DNA from: JALYLC01 sp035696365
GTDB taxonomy: Bacteria; Actinomycetota; Thermoleophilia; Gaiellales; JALYLC01
Length of the DNA stretch: 64,000 nucleotides
NCBI GenBank assembly: GCA_035696365.1
Contig: DASRQS010000050.1
Span: 62,001 to 126,000 of the forward strand
Direction: 5' to 3'
The notes under the pieces are model-generated. The model saw nothing but the letters and a program-made list of their open reading frames with translations, searched no databases and was not told the origin of the DNA. The translations under genes were made by a program, and so were the position numbers. Below, piece after piece: positions 36,398 through 44,994 of the stretch (within the stretch, counting starts at the first letter, position 1; every line of letters starts with the position of its first letter).

Positions 36398-38705
36398 CGA
36401 GCTCGAGCACGTCGCAGGGGCGGAGCGGCGTGCGATCCACCGGCACGCCGAGCGCGTCCGAGATGGCGTTGACGATGGCGGACGGCCCGCCGATCAAACC
36501 TCCTTCGCCCATGCCCTTCATGCCGCCCTCCGTGACCGGCGAGGGCGTCTCGAGGTGGTCGACCTCGATCGCCGGCACCTCGGGCGCGGTCGGGTAGAGG
36601 AAGTCCACGAGCGTGCCGGCGAGGAAGTTCCCGTTCTCGTCGTAGGGCAGTTGCTCGTACAGCACGCAGCCGATGCCCTGCGCGATGGCGCCGATCACCT
36701 GCCCCTCCACCACGGCCGGATTGAGCACGGTGCCGCAGTCCTCGACGGCGACGATGCGCTCGATCTTCACCTGCCCGGTCTCGGCATCGACCTCGACGAC
36801 GACCGCGATGCATGCGTTGGAGTACGTCTCGGGCGGGTCGTAGCTGCGCGTCGCGATCAGCGCGGGATCCATGTCCCCCGGCCGCGGGCCCCAGTAGGCG
36901 GCCGCCGCGACCTCGCGGATCGTGAAGCTCTTGTCAGGCGAGCCGAGCACCGAGATGTGGCCGTCCGCGAGCTCGAGGTCGTCGGCCGCCGCTTCGAACA
37001 GGTGCGCGGCGATGGCCAGCAGCTTGTCGCGCACGTCGCCCGCCGCGCGCATGATGGCGCCGCTGCCGATCACGGCCGTGCGGCTGCCGTAGCTGCCGGT
37101 CGCGAAGGCCGTGCCGGCCGTGTCGCCCTGCACGACCTTGACGTCCTCGATCCTCACGCCCAGCTCGTCCGCCGCCACCTGCGCCATGGTCGTCTCGTGC
37201 CCCTGGCCGTTCGACTGCAGGCCGGTGGTGAGCGTGACCGTCCCGTCGGGCTCCATCGAGACGCTCACGGCGTCGAGGTAGTTGAAGCCCGGGAAGCCTT
37301 GGGCGGCGGCGACCGCGCCGGCCCAGGCACCCTGCTCGACGAACGGGCTGAAGCCGATCCCGAGCAAGCGCCCCTGAGCCCGCAGCTCGCGTTGCCGGAC
37401 GCGCAGCTCGTCGTAGCCGATTAGCTCGGCGGCGCGCCGGATCGACTCTGCGAAGCTGCCACCGTCGTAGTTGCAGCCGGTCGCGGAGCGGTAGGGCTCG
37501 CCGTCCGGGATCGTGTTGCGCAGCCGCAGCTCGAGCGGGTCGATGCCGAGCTCGCGCGCGGCGTCGTCGATCAGCGCCTCGCGCGCCGCCTGCCCCGGCG
37601 TCCAGCCGACACCGCGATAGGCGGTGGACTGGCACTTGTTCGTGAAGGGCGTGTCCACCTGGTAGCGGACGTTCTGGACGTCGTAGAGGCCGGGCAGGAA
37701 GGAGGCCGCGCAGAGCGGGTCGATGAGGCTCGTCCACGGATGCGCGAGATAGGCGCCGCCGTCGCCGACGTAATGGCCCTGCAGTGCGAGGAAGCGGCCG
37801 TCGGCATCGGTCGCCAGCTCGAGCTCGCAGATGACCTCCTTGGCGTGCCCGCTCGCGGCCAGCGCCTCATAGCGGTCCTCGACCCACTTGACCGGCGCGC
37901 CGACGCGGCGCGACAACTCGGGGATGATCGACTCTTCGACGAACAGCTGCACCTTGAGGCCGAAGCCACCGCCGACGGCCGGGCAGATCACTCGCACGCG
38001 CGTGTCCTGCAGCCCGAACTGCGCCGCGAGCATGCCCCGCACGAGGAACGGCATCTGCGTCGATGTCCAGACGGTGACCGAGCCCTCGGCCGCGTCCCAG
38101 TCGGCGATCACGCCGCGGCCCTCGAGCGGCGCCGCGTGGGTGCGGCCGAAGTGAAAACGCTTGCGAAAGACGTGCGCGGCGCCGGCGAATGCTCCGTCGA
38201 CGTCGCCCGCCTCGAACTCGATGTGCGCGAAGTTGTTGTCGCCCAGCTCCTCGTGCAGGACGGGCGCGCCCGGCACGAGGGCCGCCTCGGCGTCGAGCAC
38301 CGCCGGAAGCGGCTCGTACTCGACATCGATCAGCTCGGCCGCGTCCTCGGCGAGTGCGCGCGAGCTCGCGACGACCGCGGCGACGGCCTCGCCGACGAAG
38401 CGCACGCGGTCGAGCGGGAGCATGTGCCGCGTGCCGGTCTTGGCCTCCGGCCGCGTGGCGATGGTCGTCGAGAACGGCGGCAGGTCGCGCAGGTCCTCTC
38501 CACTGACGACGAGAGCGACGCCTTCGAGAGCGCGCGCTCGCGAGCAGTCGACCGAGACGATCCGTGCGTGCGCGTAATGGCTACGGCAGAAGGCGACGTG
38601 CAGGGTGCCGGGAGGCTCGATATCGTCGAGGTAGACGCCACGGCCCGTGAGGAAGCGGGGATCCTCGACGCGCAGCACGCGCGCGCCGACGTAGCGGCCG
38701 GTCAT
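36369..38705 (-). CDS. Molybdenum hydroxylase large subunit (xanthine dehydrogenase/CoxL family)
   Basis: 778 aa, molybdopterin-binding subunit. AVGGGFGLKVQLF and STAYRGVGW belong to the cofactor-binding and active-site loops; the loop differs from the AYRCSFR of true CO dehydrogenase, so CO oxidation is not indicated. QSNGQGHETTMAQVAADELG and the catalytic-glutamate segment KGMGEGGLIGGP are present. Family members hydroxylate purines, nicotinate, quinoline, picolinate and aldehydes next to a ring nitrogen. Expressed after the Fe-S gene with overlapping ends; all three subunits are encoded in order M-S-L from the promoter. Confidence 0.88.
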   Translation of the reverse strand: MTGRYVGARVLRVEDPRFLTGRGVYLDDIEPPGTLHVAFCRSHYAHARIVSVDCSRARALEGVALVVSGEDLRDLPPFSTTIATRPEAKTGTRHMLPLDRVRFVGEAVAAVVASSRALAEDAAELIDVEYEPLPAVLDAEAALVPGAPVLHEELGDNNFAHIEFEAGDVDGAFAGAAHVFRKRFHFGRTHAAPLEGRGVIADWDAAEGSVTVWTSTQMPFLVRGMLAAQFGLQDTRVRVICPAVGGGFGLKVQLFVEESIIPELSRRVGAPVKWVEDRYEALAASGHAKEVICELELATDADGRFLALQGHYVGDGGAYLAHPWTSLIDPLCAASFLPGLYDVQNVRYQVDTPFTNKCQSTAYRGVGWTPGQAAREALIDDAARELGIDPLELRLRNTIPDGEPYRSATGCNYDGGSFAESIRRAAELIGYDELRVRQRELRAQGRLLGIGFSPFVEQGAWAGAVAAAQGFPGFNYLDAVSVSMEPDGTVTLTTGLQSNGQGHETTMAQVAADELGVRIEDVKVVQGDTAGTAFATGSYGSRTAVIGSGAIMRAAGDVRDKLLAIAAHLFEAAADDLELADGHISVLGSPDKSFTIREVAAAAYWGPRPGDMDPALIATRSYDPPETYSNACIAVVVEVDAETGQVKIERIVAVEDCGTVLNPAVVEGQVIGAIAQGIGCVLYEQLPYDENGNFLAGTLVDFLYPTAPEVPAIEVDHLETPSPVTEGGMKGMGEGGLIGGPSAIVNAISDALGVPVDRTPLRPCDVLELVNRGSRGSS

Positions 38706-39187
38706 CGCGCCTGCTCCTGGAGCACATGGGCGGCGACGTGGACGGCCTCGACGATGCCGACGTAGCCGGTGCAGCGGCAGACATTGCCGGCGAGGTGGTC
38801 GCGGATCTCGTCCTCGCTCGGATCCGGAACCTCGTCGAGCAGCGCCTTGGCCGCAAGCAGCATCCCCGGTGTGCAGAACCCGCACTGCAGCCCGTGGCAC
38901 TCGCGGAACGCCTGCTGGATCGGGTGCAGCCCGTCCTCGTCCGCGAGCCCCTCGACCGTCAGCACCTCGGCGCCGTCGGCCTGCACGGCGAGCATCAGGC
39001 ACGACAGCGCGGGGCGCCCGTCCACGAGCACGGCGCAGGCCCCGCAGGCGCCGTGCTCGCAGCCGACGTGCGTACCCGTCAGGCCCAGTGAGTGGCGCAG
39101 GAAGTCCGAGAGCAGCGTGCGCGGCTCGGCCAGAGCCAGGAGCTGCCGGCCGTTCACGCGCAGCTGCACGACGCGCTCGTCAGCCAC
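38702..39187 (-). CDS. Molybdenum hydroxylase [2Fe-2S] subunit (CoxS family)
   Basis: 161 aa. The plant-type cluster cysteines are in HVGCEHGACGACAV with a later C from SCLM; the second cluster uses CGFCTPG and NVCRCTGY. It passes electrons from the molybdenum centre to the FAD subunit. Translation overlaps both neighbours (4 bp with the large subunit and 8 bp with the FAD subunit). Confidence 0.93.
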   Translation of the reverse strand: MADERVVQLRVNGRQLLALAEPRTLLSDFLRHSLGLTGTHVGCEHGACGACAVLVDGRPALSCLMLAVQADGAEVLTVEGLADEDGLHPIQQAFRECHGLQCGFCTPGMLLAAKALLDEVPDPSEDEIRDHLAGNVCRCTGYVGIVEAVHVAAHVLQEQAR

Positions 39188-40013
39188 GCGCGACTCCCGC
39201 CTCGATCAGAGCGCGCAGCGTGGCAACGCGAGCGGCCTCGCGCCGGTAGGTGGCGGGCGCATGCGGATCGTCCGACGGATCGGAGGCCTCAGCCGCGAGT
39301 GCCGCCGCCTCCTCAGCCCCGGCCCCCTGCTCGAGAGCCCGCTCCGCGTCAGAAGCCCGGAAAGCACACTGAGCGACGGCGAAGAGAGCGACGCGCGCGT
39401 AGCCCGGCGCGACGACGACGGCAGCGCCGGCCAGCGCGAAGTCGCCCCGGCGGCGAGCAATCTCGGAGAACCCGAACCCGGCACCCTCGGGCATGCCGGC
39501 GAGTCGCACCGCCGTGAGCAACTCTCCCGCCTCCAGGGCGGTCTCAAATGGCCCGGCGAAAAGCGAGGCGGCCGGAATGACCCGCTCTCTACCGCCCGAG
39601 ACGACGATCACCTCACCGTCGAGCGCCAGCAACACGGCCGGCAACTCCGCCGCGGGATCCGCATGCGCGATGGAGCCGCCCACGGTACCCCGGCTGCGAG
39701 TGGCCGGATGCCCGACGTGTCGCAGCGCCGCCGTCAGCAACGGCGCCCGCTCGCCCGCCGCCGCCGAACGCAAAGCATCCGCCTGCCGAGTCGTAGCCCC
39801 GATCCGCAGAGCCCCGTTCGCAGAGATCCCCGAGAGCTCCGCAACGCGCCCGACATCGACAAGCGCCGAAGGGCGGGCAAGCCGCAGATTCAGCATGGGC
39901 ACGAGGCTCTGCCCACCAGCCAGCACCCGAGCGTCCTCCCCGAGCTCCGCCAGCATCCCGACCGCCTCCTCGACGGTCTCAGCGCTGCGATAAGCGAAGG
40001 GAGCAGGCTTCAC
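39180..40013 (-). CDS. Molybdenum hydroxylase FAD-binding subunit (CoxM family)
   Basis: 277 aa, vanillyl-alcohol-oxidase-fold FAD subunit: LAGGQSLVPMLNLRLARP and TVGGSIAHADPAAELP are the two FAD-pyrophosphate motifs, with RVAELSGISANG between. First gene of the operon. The GTG start at 40013 is 9 nt from a TAGACT hexamer on the same strand and lacks a ribosome site. The C-terminal domain is ordinary for the family. Confidence 0.9.
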   Translation of the reverse strand: MKPAPFAYRSAETVEEAVGMLAELGEDARVLAGGQSLVPMLNLRLARPSALVDVGRVAELSGISANGALRIGATTRQADALRSAAAGERAPLLTAALRHVGHPATRSRGTVGGSIAHADPAAELPAVLLALDGEVIVVSGGRERVIPAASLFAGPFETALEAGELLTAVRLAGMPEGAGFGFSEIARRRGDFALAGAAVVVAPGYARVALFAVAQCAFRASDAERALEQGAGAEEAAALAAEASDPSDDPHAPATYRREAARVATLRALIEAGVARG

Positions 40014-40022
40014 GAAGCCGCG

Positions 40023-40028
40023 AGTCTA
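40023..40028 (-). promoter_or_regulatory. TAGACT -10-like hexamer for the molybdenum hydroxylase operon
   Basis: On the minus strand TAGACT precedes the GTG of the FAD subunit by 9 nt. Same TAGnnT type as the other leaderless-looking starts in this window. Confidence 0.4.
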
Positions 40029-40050
40029 CTCGCGTCGCAGTGCATCAACG

Positions 40051-40066
40051 AGGGTCTGACCCCAAG
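40051..40066 (+). repeat. Second copy of the GGGTCTGACCCC repeat
   Basis: AGGGTCTGACCCCAAG repeats the core and flank of the element inside hyuB2 (18176-18241), here between the FAD-subunit gene and the membrane-protein gene. Read on one strand, GTCTGACCCCAAGT here corresponds to GTCAGACCCCAAGT there, with one central mismatch. A single half-unit remains rather than the 45-bp palindrome. Confidence 0.6.
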
Positions 40067-40068
40067 TT

Positions 40069-40593
40069 ATGCATGTCACAAGCAGCGCAGTGCGGGAGAA
40101 TCGGGGCTTGGACAGCAGCTGGGTCTCTTGGGTCGTTGTGGCGGGTGGGGGCGCTGTGCTCTGGTCGTGCGTTGGGATCGATCGCACGCGCCGGGCGGCT
40201 CTGCACCGGCGTTTGATGCTGGGTGTGGGGATCGTCGTCGTCGGATTTGCCAGCTTTGCGATCACCGGCAGCTCGTCGGACTCGGCTGCTGGGGCTCGCA
40301 CGGTCGCTGATGCGTTCACGCTCGCGCGGTTGACGCGGGGGTCCGAGGCGGCGGGGCGGTACCTCGCGCCCGATGCCGCGGCGCTCGTGGCGCAGCTGCC
40401 GGCCAGGCCGTCGGGGACGGCGGCGGATGCTCGGCGTGTCGTCGGCACCGGCGTCTCGCTGGAGTGCGGGCAATCGCCGATCCTGCAGTCGGGGTCGCGC
40501 AACGAGCGCTGCGTGCGCTACGACGACGGCTCGCGCGTGTTCCTCTGGAAGCACGACCGCCGCTGGTTCGTCGTCGGCTTCACCCTCCACTGA
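40069..40593 (+). CDS. Unknown two-helix membrane protein
   Basis: 174 aa from ATG 40069. Two hydrophobic segments (about residues 18-36 and 49-65) are separated by a short basic loop, and a soluble domain of about 105 residues follows, ending in a WFVVGFTLH strand. That would anchor the C-terminal domain at the membrane. I do not recognise the family. The first codons lie immediately after the repeat at 40051 and no ribosome site is seen, so a later start such as TTG 40108 is possible. Neighbours are the molybdenum hydroxylase and a cupin. Confidence 0.5.
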   Translation: MHVTSSAVRENRGLDSSWVSWVVVAGGGAVLWSCVGIDRTRRAALHRRLMLGVGIVVVGFASFAITGSSSDSAAGARTVADAFTLARLTRGSEAAGRYLAPDAAALVAQLPARPSGTAADARRVVGTGVSLECGQSPILQSGSRNERCVRYDDGSRVFLWKHDRRWFVVGFTLH

Positions 40594-40613
40594 GGCGATG
40601 GCCGTGTGTGCGA

Positions 40614-40619
40614 TAGCAT
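40614..40619 (+). promoter_or_regulatory. TAGCAT -10-like element before the cupin/hyuAB-4 operon
   Basis: TAGCAT lies 36 nt before the ATG at 40656, with a GGAGG ribosome site (40641-40645) between. This would be a leadered promoter for the cupin-hyuA4-hyuB4 transcript; a clear -35 is not seen. Confidence 0.35.
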
Positions 40620-40655
40620 CGGCCGGCTGGCGCACCCCCCGGAGGTAGGAGTCAG

Positions 40656-40973
40656 ATGGCAACCCGTGGAGTCGTTCCGTTCGGCGAGCAGTCTTGGGAG
40701 CAGGAGGCCGACGGCGTGCGGGCACTGGTCCGTCAGGTCGACGGCGCGCGCTGGGCGATCGTCGAATACGCGCCCGGGTCGGGCCGGCCGGAGTTCTGCG
40801 AGGTCGGCCACGAGGGCTACGTGATCTCGGGCGAGATCGAGTACGAGTTCGAGTCCGGCGGCAAGATCGTCGCCAAGGCGGGGGAGGGCTTCGTGCTCCC
40901 GACCGACGACATGCACCGCGGCTTCAACCACGGGACGGTGCCGGCCCGGCTGCTCGTGATCGACGAGCTGTGA
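40656..40973 (+). CDS. Small cupin-domain protein
   Basis: 105 aa, single cupin barrel: EFCEVGHEGYVISGEIEYEF and GEGFVLPTDDMHRGFNH give the two cupin motifs. The first motif keeps H and E but lacks the usual double His, so metal binding may be weak or absent. Clear GGAGG ribosome site. It is the first gene of the operon and overlaps hyuA4 through GTGA, so it may bind the same ligand or act as an isomerase or sensor in the pathway. Confidence 0.78.
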   Translation: MATRGVVPFGEQSWEQEADGVRALVRQVDGARWAIVEYAPGSGRPEFCEVGHEGYVISGEIEYEFESGGKIVAKAGEGFVLPTDDMHRGFNHGTVPARLLVIDEL

Positions 40974-43009
40974 GCCGCCTGCGCGTTGCAGTCGACGTCG
41001 GCGGCACGTTCACCGACATCTGCGTGCTCGACGAGGGCACCGGCGCGATGTCGGTCGCCAAGGTGCCATCGACGCCGGCCGACCCGATCGACGCGGTGAT
41101 CGACGGCGTGCGGACAGCGGCCGAGGTCGACCTGCGCGACGTGAGCGTCTTCTCACACGGGTCGACTGTCGCCACGAACGCCCTGATCACCCGCACGTTC
41201 CCGCGCGCCGCGATGGTCACGACCACCGGCTTCCGCGACGTCATCGAGATTCGCAGGGGCACGAAGGAAGACCTCTGGGACGCCTACGCAGACGTCCCGC
41301 CGCCGTACATCCGGCGGCGCGACCGCTTCGAGGTCGACGAGCGGGTCGGCTACGACGGCGAGCTGCTGGAGCCGGTCGACGACGCCGGTGCGCGGCGTGT
41401 CGCGGCGATCCTGCGCAAGCGCGGCGTCGAGGCCGTGGCCGTGTGCTTCATCAACTCGTACGCCAATCCCGAGAACGAGCAGCGCATGCGGGTGATCCTC
41501 GAGGAGGAGCTGCCGGGCGTGAGCATCTCCACGTCGAGCGACGTGCTGCCCGAGATCTTCGAGCACGAGCGCTTCTCGACGACCGTCGCGAACGCCGTGC
41601 TGTCGCCGCTCATCAGCGGCTACGTGCAGCGGTTGCAGTCGCGCCTCGAGGACGGCGGCTACGACGGCGACGTCCTGCTGCTGCACTCCGGCGGCGGCGT
41701 GATGACGCCCAAGACGGCAGAGAAGCTGGCCGTCCGGCTCGCTTCCTCCGGCATCGCCGCCGGCGCGATCGCGAGCCGTCACATCGCGATGCTGTGCGGC
41801 TACGAGAACTCGATCGGCCTGGACATGGGCGGCACGAGCACGGACATCTCGCTCGTCTACCAGGGCCAGGAGCGGATCACGAAGGAGTGGTTCGTCGAGT
41901 ACGGCTACCCGATCTGCTTCCCGTCGATCGAGGTGCTGACGATCGGCGCCGGTGGCGGCTCGCTGGCGTGGATCGACGGAGCCGGCTCGCTGCGCAACGG
42001 CCCCCAGTCGGCCGGCGCCAACCCGGGGCCGGCTTGCTACCAGCGCGGCAACGACGAGGCCACGAACACGGACGCCAACGTCGTGCTCGGCCGCCTCGGC
42101 TCGGAGCTGATCGGCGGCGCGATGACGCTCGACGCCGGGGCCGCAGAGCGCGCGCTCGAGGATCTCGGCGGCAAGGTCGGCCTCGAGCCGCTGGACGCCG
42201 CGAAGGCCGTCATCCAGGTCGCCAACGCGAACATGGCCGACACCGTCCGCCTGATCTCGATCCGCCGCGGCTACGACCCGCGCGAGTTCGCGCTCGTCGT
42301 CTTCGGCGGCGCGGGGGCGCTGCACGGCGCTGACCTCGCACGCGAGCTGTCGATCCCGACGGTGATCGTGCCGCCCAACCCGGGCATCACCTCGGCGCTC
42401 GGCTGCCTGCTCGTGGACGTCCGCCACGACATCACCGAGATGTACCTCGCCCAGGTCGCCACGGTCGACCCGGCCGCCGTCGAAGAGGAGTTCCAGAAGC
42501 TCGAGCGCGAGGCGCGCGAGCGGCTGGCCGCCGAGGACGTCCCGCCCGAGCAGATGAGCCTCGCCCGGTTGATCGACATGCGCTACCTCGGCCAGTGGCG
42601 CTCCCTCTCGGTGCCCGTCGAGGCGCCGCTGAATCTCGAGCAGGCCGCCGCGACGTTCCACGCCGAGCACCTGCGCGAATACAACTTCCGCCGCGACGAC
42701 GCGCCCGTCGAGATCTACCGCCTGAACGTCAAGGCGATCGGCGTGACGCCCAAGGCCGAGCTGGCCCGCCACGAGCCGACGGGCGAGACGCCGAGCCCGC
42801 GCTCCCGCCGGCCCGTCACGTTCTTCGAGTCCGGCGGCCCGGCCGACACGCCTGTCTACCTGCGCGACGACCTGCCGGCGGGCTTCGCGTTCGAGGGCCC
42901 GGCGATCGTCGAGGGATTCGACTCCACCGTCGTGGTCCCGCCGGGCTGGCGCGCCGAGGTCGACGAGTGGCTGAACATCCGACTGCACGACTCGGAGGCT
43001 GCGCAATGA
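40970..43009 (+). CDS. hyuA: HyuA-type ATPase subunit, pair 4
   Basis: 679 aa from the GTG that overlaps the cupin stop. Phosphate motifs DVGGTFTD at residues 9-16 and DMGGTSTD starting at Asp285; IGAGGGSLAWID and AGANPGPACY follow (Asn replaces the usual Asp of AGADPGP). The N-terminal 180 residues resemble HyuA1 closely (VAKVPSTPADPIDAV, HGSTVATNALITR). It is co-translated with hyuB4 through ATGA. Confidence 0.88.
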   Translation: MSRLRVAVDVGGTFTDICVLDEGTGAMSVAKVPSTPADPIDAVIDGVRTAAEVDLRDVSVFSHGSTVATNALITRTFPRAAMVTTTGFRDVIEIRRGTKEDLWDAYADVPPPYIRRRDRFEVDERVGYDGELLEPVDDAGARRVAAILRKRGVEAVAVCFINSYANPENEQRMRVILEEELPGVSISTSSDVLPEIFEHERFSTTVANAVLSPLISGYVQRLQSRLEDGGYDGDVLLLHSGGGVMTPKTAEKLAVRLASSGIAAGAIASRHIAMLCGYENSIGLDMGGTSTDISLVYQGQERITKEWFVEYGYPICFPSIEVLTIGAGGGSLAWIDGAGSLRNGPQSAGANPGPACYQRGNDEATNTDANVVLGRLGSELIGGAMTLDAGAAERALEDLGGKVGLEPLDAAKAVIQVANANMADTVRLISIRRGYDPREFALVVFGGAGALHGADLARELSIPTVIVPPNPGITSALGCLLVDVRHDITEMYLAQVATVDPAAVEEEFQKLEREARERLAAEDVPPEQMSLARLIDMRYLGQWRSLSVPVEAPLNLEQAAATFHAEHLREYNFRRDDAPVEIYRLNVKAIGVTPKAELARHEPTGETPSPRSRRPVTFFESGGPADTPVYLRDDLPAGFAFEGPAIVEGFDSTVVVPPGWRAEVDEWLNIRLHDSEAAQ

Positions 43010-44985
43010 GCACCAAGTCCCGCCTCTACTCCCTTGATCCGGTCACGTTCGAGGTGCTGAAGAACGCCTTCACGAACACCGTCGACCAGATGGCGGAGCA
43101 GATCCTCCGCACGTGCCACTCGTTCGTGATCTTCGCGCGCGACTTCTCCTCATCGCTCTGCGATGTCGAGGGCAACACGATCATGCAGGGCTCGCAGGAC
43201 ATCGCCGTCCACGTGGGCACGCTGCACTACACGTGCAAGGCCGTGATCAAGGCGTTCGAGGGCGACATCCACCCCGGCGACGTGTTCGCAATCAACGACC
43301 CGTACCTGGGCGGCACGCACTTCAACGACGTGCGCATCATCCGGCCGATCTTCGTCGACGGCGAGGTCATCGCCTACGCGCAGTCCAACGGCCACTGGGC
43401 CGATGTCGGCGGCACGGTCCCGGGCTCGTTCGACATCAACGCCAAGGAGCACTTCGGCGAGGGCCTGCGCATCCCGCCCATCCGCATCTGGGACAAGGGC
43501 AAGTACCTCGGCGACATCGTGCGCATGTTCGCCTCCAACACGCGCGCGCCCGACATGATCATCGGCGACCTGCAGGCGCAGGCCGAGGCCACGCGCGTGG
43601 CCGAGCGCGAGATCCTCCGGCTGGTCGAGAAGTACGGCAAGCCGACGATCATGACCGCGTTCAGCGAGGTGCAGGACTACGTCGAGATCCTCACGCGCCG
43701 CCGCATCGCCGAGATGCCCGACGGCGTCTGGGAGACCGAGGACTACATCGACTACGACCCGTCGATCGGCGAGGGCCTGATCCCGATCAAGGTCAAGATG
43801 ACGATCGAGGGCGACCAGCTCTCCTACGACCTCTCCGGGTCGCACCCGGCTGTCGGCACGTTCCTCAACGCCGGCTTCGGCAGCGCGTTCTCGGGCGTGA
43901 TCGCCGGAACCAAGACGTTCTTCCCCGACGTTCCGCTCAACTCCGGCTTCTACCGCGCGGTGCAGGTCGACCTCGGGCCGGTGGGCTCGGTCGTGAACGC
44001 GCCCTGGCCGATCGCGGTCACGGGCTTCTGCTCCGGGCCGTACGAGAAGATCATGAACGCGATCTTCGAGCTGTGGTCGAAGCTGATGCCCGAGCGCGCG
44101 CTGGCGTGCTCGTTCAACCTCGAGTACCTGCTCGTCGGCGGTCGCGACGCCCGCCTCGAGGACAAGCCGTACTTCATGTGGTACGACTGGATGGTCGGCG
44201 GCTGGGGCGGCCGCAACGGGCGCGACGGCTCCAACTGCACGGCGCCGATCTTCGGCGTGGGCCTCGCGGTGCAGCCGCTCGAGGGCCAGGAGCGGCTGTG
44301 CCCCGTGGTCACGACGCAGCACGCGATCCGCACCGACTCCGGCGGGCCGGGACGGTTCCGCGGGGGCTGCGGCGTCGAGAAGGGTGCGACGCTGACCGCC
44401 GCCGAGCGCACCGTGATGTCGTACTCGTGCGATCGCGCGCGCTCGATCGCGTGGGGCATCGAGGGCGGGTTGCCCTCGCTGCCGCACGGCGTCTGGCTCA
44501 ACCCGGGCAGCGAGAACGAGCGCTTCCTGGGCGCCGTGTTCTCCAACGTCCCGATCGAGGAGGGCGACATGTTCACGCGCCCCTCCGCGGGTGGCGGTGG
44601 CTATGGCGATCCGCTCGATCGCGAGCCCGCCAGCGTCTGCGAGGACGTCGCCGACGGCTACGTCTCGATCGAACGAGCGCTCAGGGACTACGGCGTCGTG
44701 ATCCGCGAGGTCGACGCCGAGCTGTCCGAGTACGAGGTGGATCTCGAGGCCACCAAGGGCGCGCGCGCGAGCATCGCCGGGGCGCGCCGGGGCTGGCTCG
44801 AGGAGGACGCCGAGAGCGTCGCGAAGCGCTACCGCGACGGCGACCTCGACGTCCTCGACCTGGTTCGCCACTACGGCGTCATCCTCGACTGGGGCACGGG
44901 CGAGCTGCTGCCCAAGACGACCGTCACGTTCCGGGAGATGCTCCAGCGGCGCTCCGCCTCGCACTGGCCGGCAGTCGCCGCCTAG
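43006..44985 (+). CDS. hyuB: HyuB-type subunit, pair 4, with C-terminal extension
   Basis: 659 aa, the longest HyuB here. The family core ends with GGGGYGDPLDREP and EDVADGYVS near residue 550, as in the others; about 70 further residues follow (from roughly YEVDLEATKG to the end), with VAKRYRDGDLDVLDLVRHYG and ILDWGTGELLPKTTV. The extra tail is charged and probably helical plus a small beta element. N-terminal motifs FEVLKNAFTNTVDQMAEQI and NDPYLGGTHFNDVR are normal. The 9-nt gap to the BKACE gene suggests one transcript. Confidence 0.88.
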   Translation: MSTKSRLYSLDPVTFEVLKNAFTNTVDQMAEQILRTCHSFVIFARDFSSSLCDVEGNTIMQGSQDIAVHVGTLHYTCKAVIKAFEGDIHPGDVFAINDPYLGGTHFNDVRIIRPIFVDGEVIAYAQSNGHWADVGGTVPGSFDINAKEHFGEGLRIPPIRIWDKGKYLGDIVRMFASNTRAPDMIIGDLQAQAEATRVAEREILRLVEKYGKPTIMTAFSEVQDYVEILTRRRIAEMPDGVWETEDYIDYDPSIGEGLIPIKVKMTIEGDQLSYDLSGSHPAVGTFLNAGFGSAFSGVIAGTKTFFPDVPLNSGFYRAVQVDLGPVGSVVNAPWPIAVTGFCSGPYEKIMNAIFELWSKLMPERALACSFNLEYLLVGGRDARLEDKPYFMWYDWMVGGWGGRNGRDGSNCTAPIFGVGLAVQPLEGQERLCPVVTTQHAIRTDSGGPGRFRGGCGVEKGATLTAAERTVMSYSCDRARSIAWGIEGGLPSLPHGVWLNPGSENERFLGAVFSNVPIEEGDMFTRPSAGGGGYGDPLDREPASVCEDVADGYVSIERALRDYGVVIREVDAELSEYEVDLEATKGARASIAGARRGWLEEDAESVAKRYRDGDLDVLDLVRHYGVILDWGTGELLPKTTVTFREMLQRRSASHWPAVAA

Positions 44986-44994
44986 CGCCGGCCG

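Noticed and set aside
36369..38705. Aerobic CO dehydrogenase large subunit
   Set aside because: The active-site loop is AYRGVGW, not the AYRCSFR of form I CO dehydrogenase, so only the wider xanthine dehydrogenase family is claimed.
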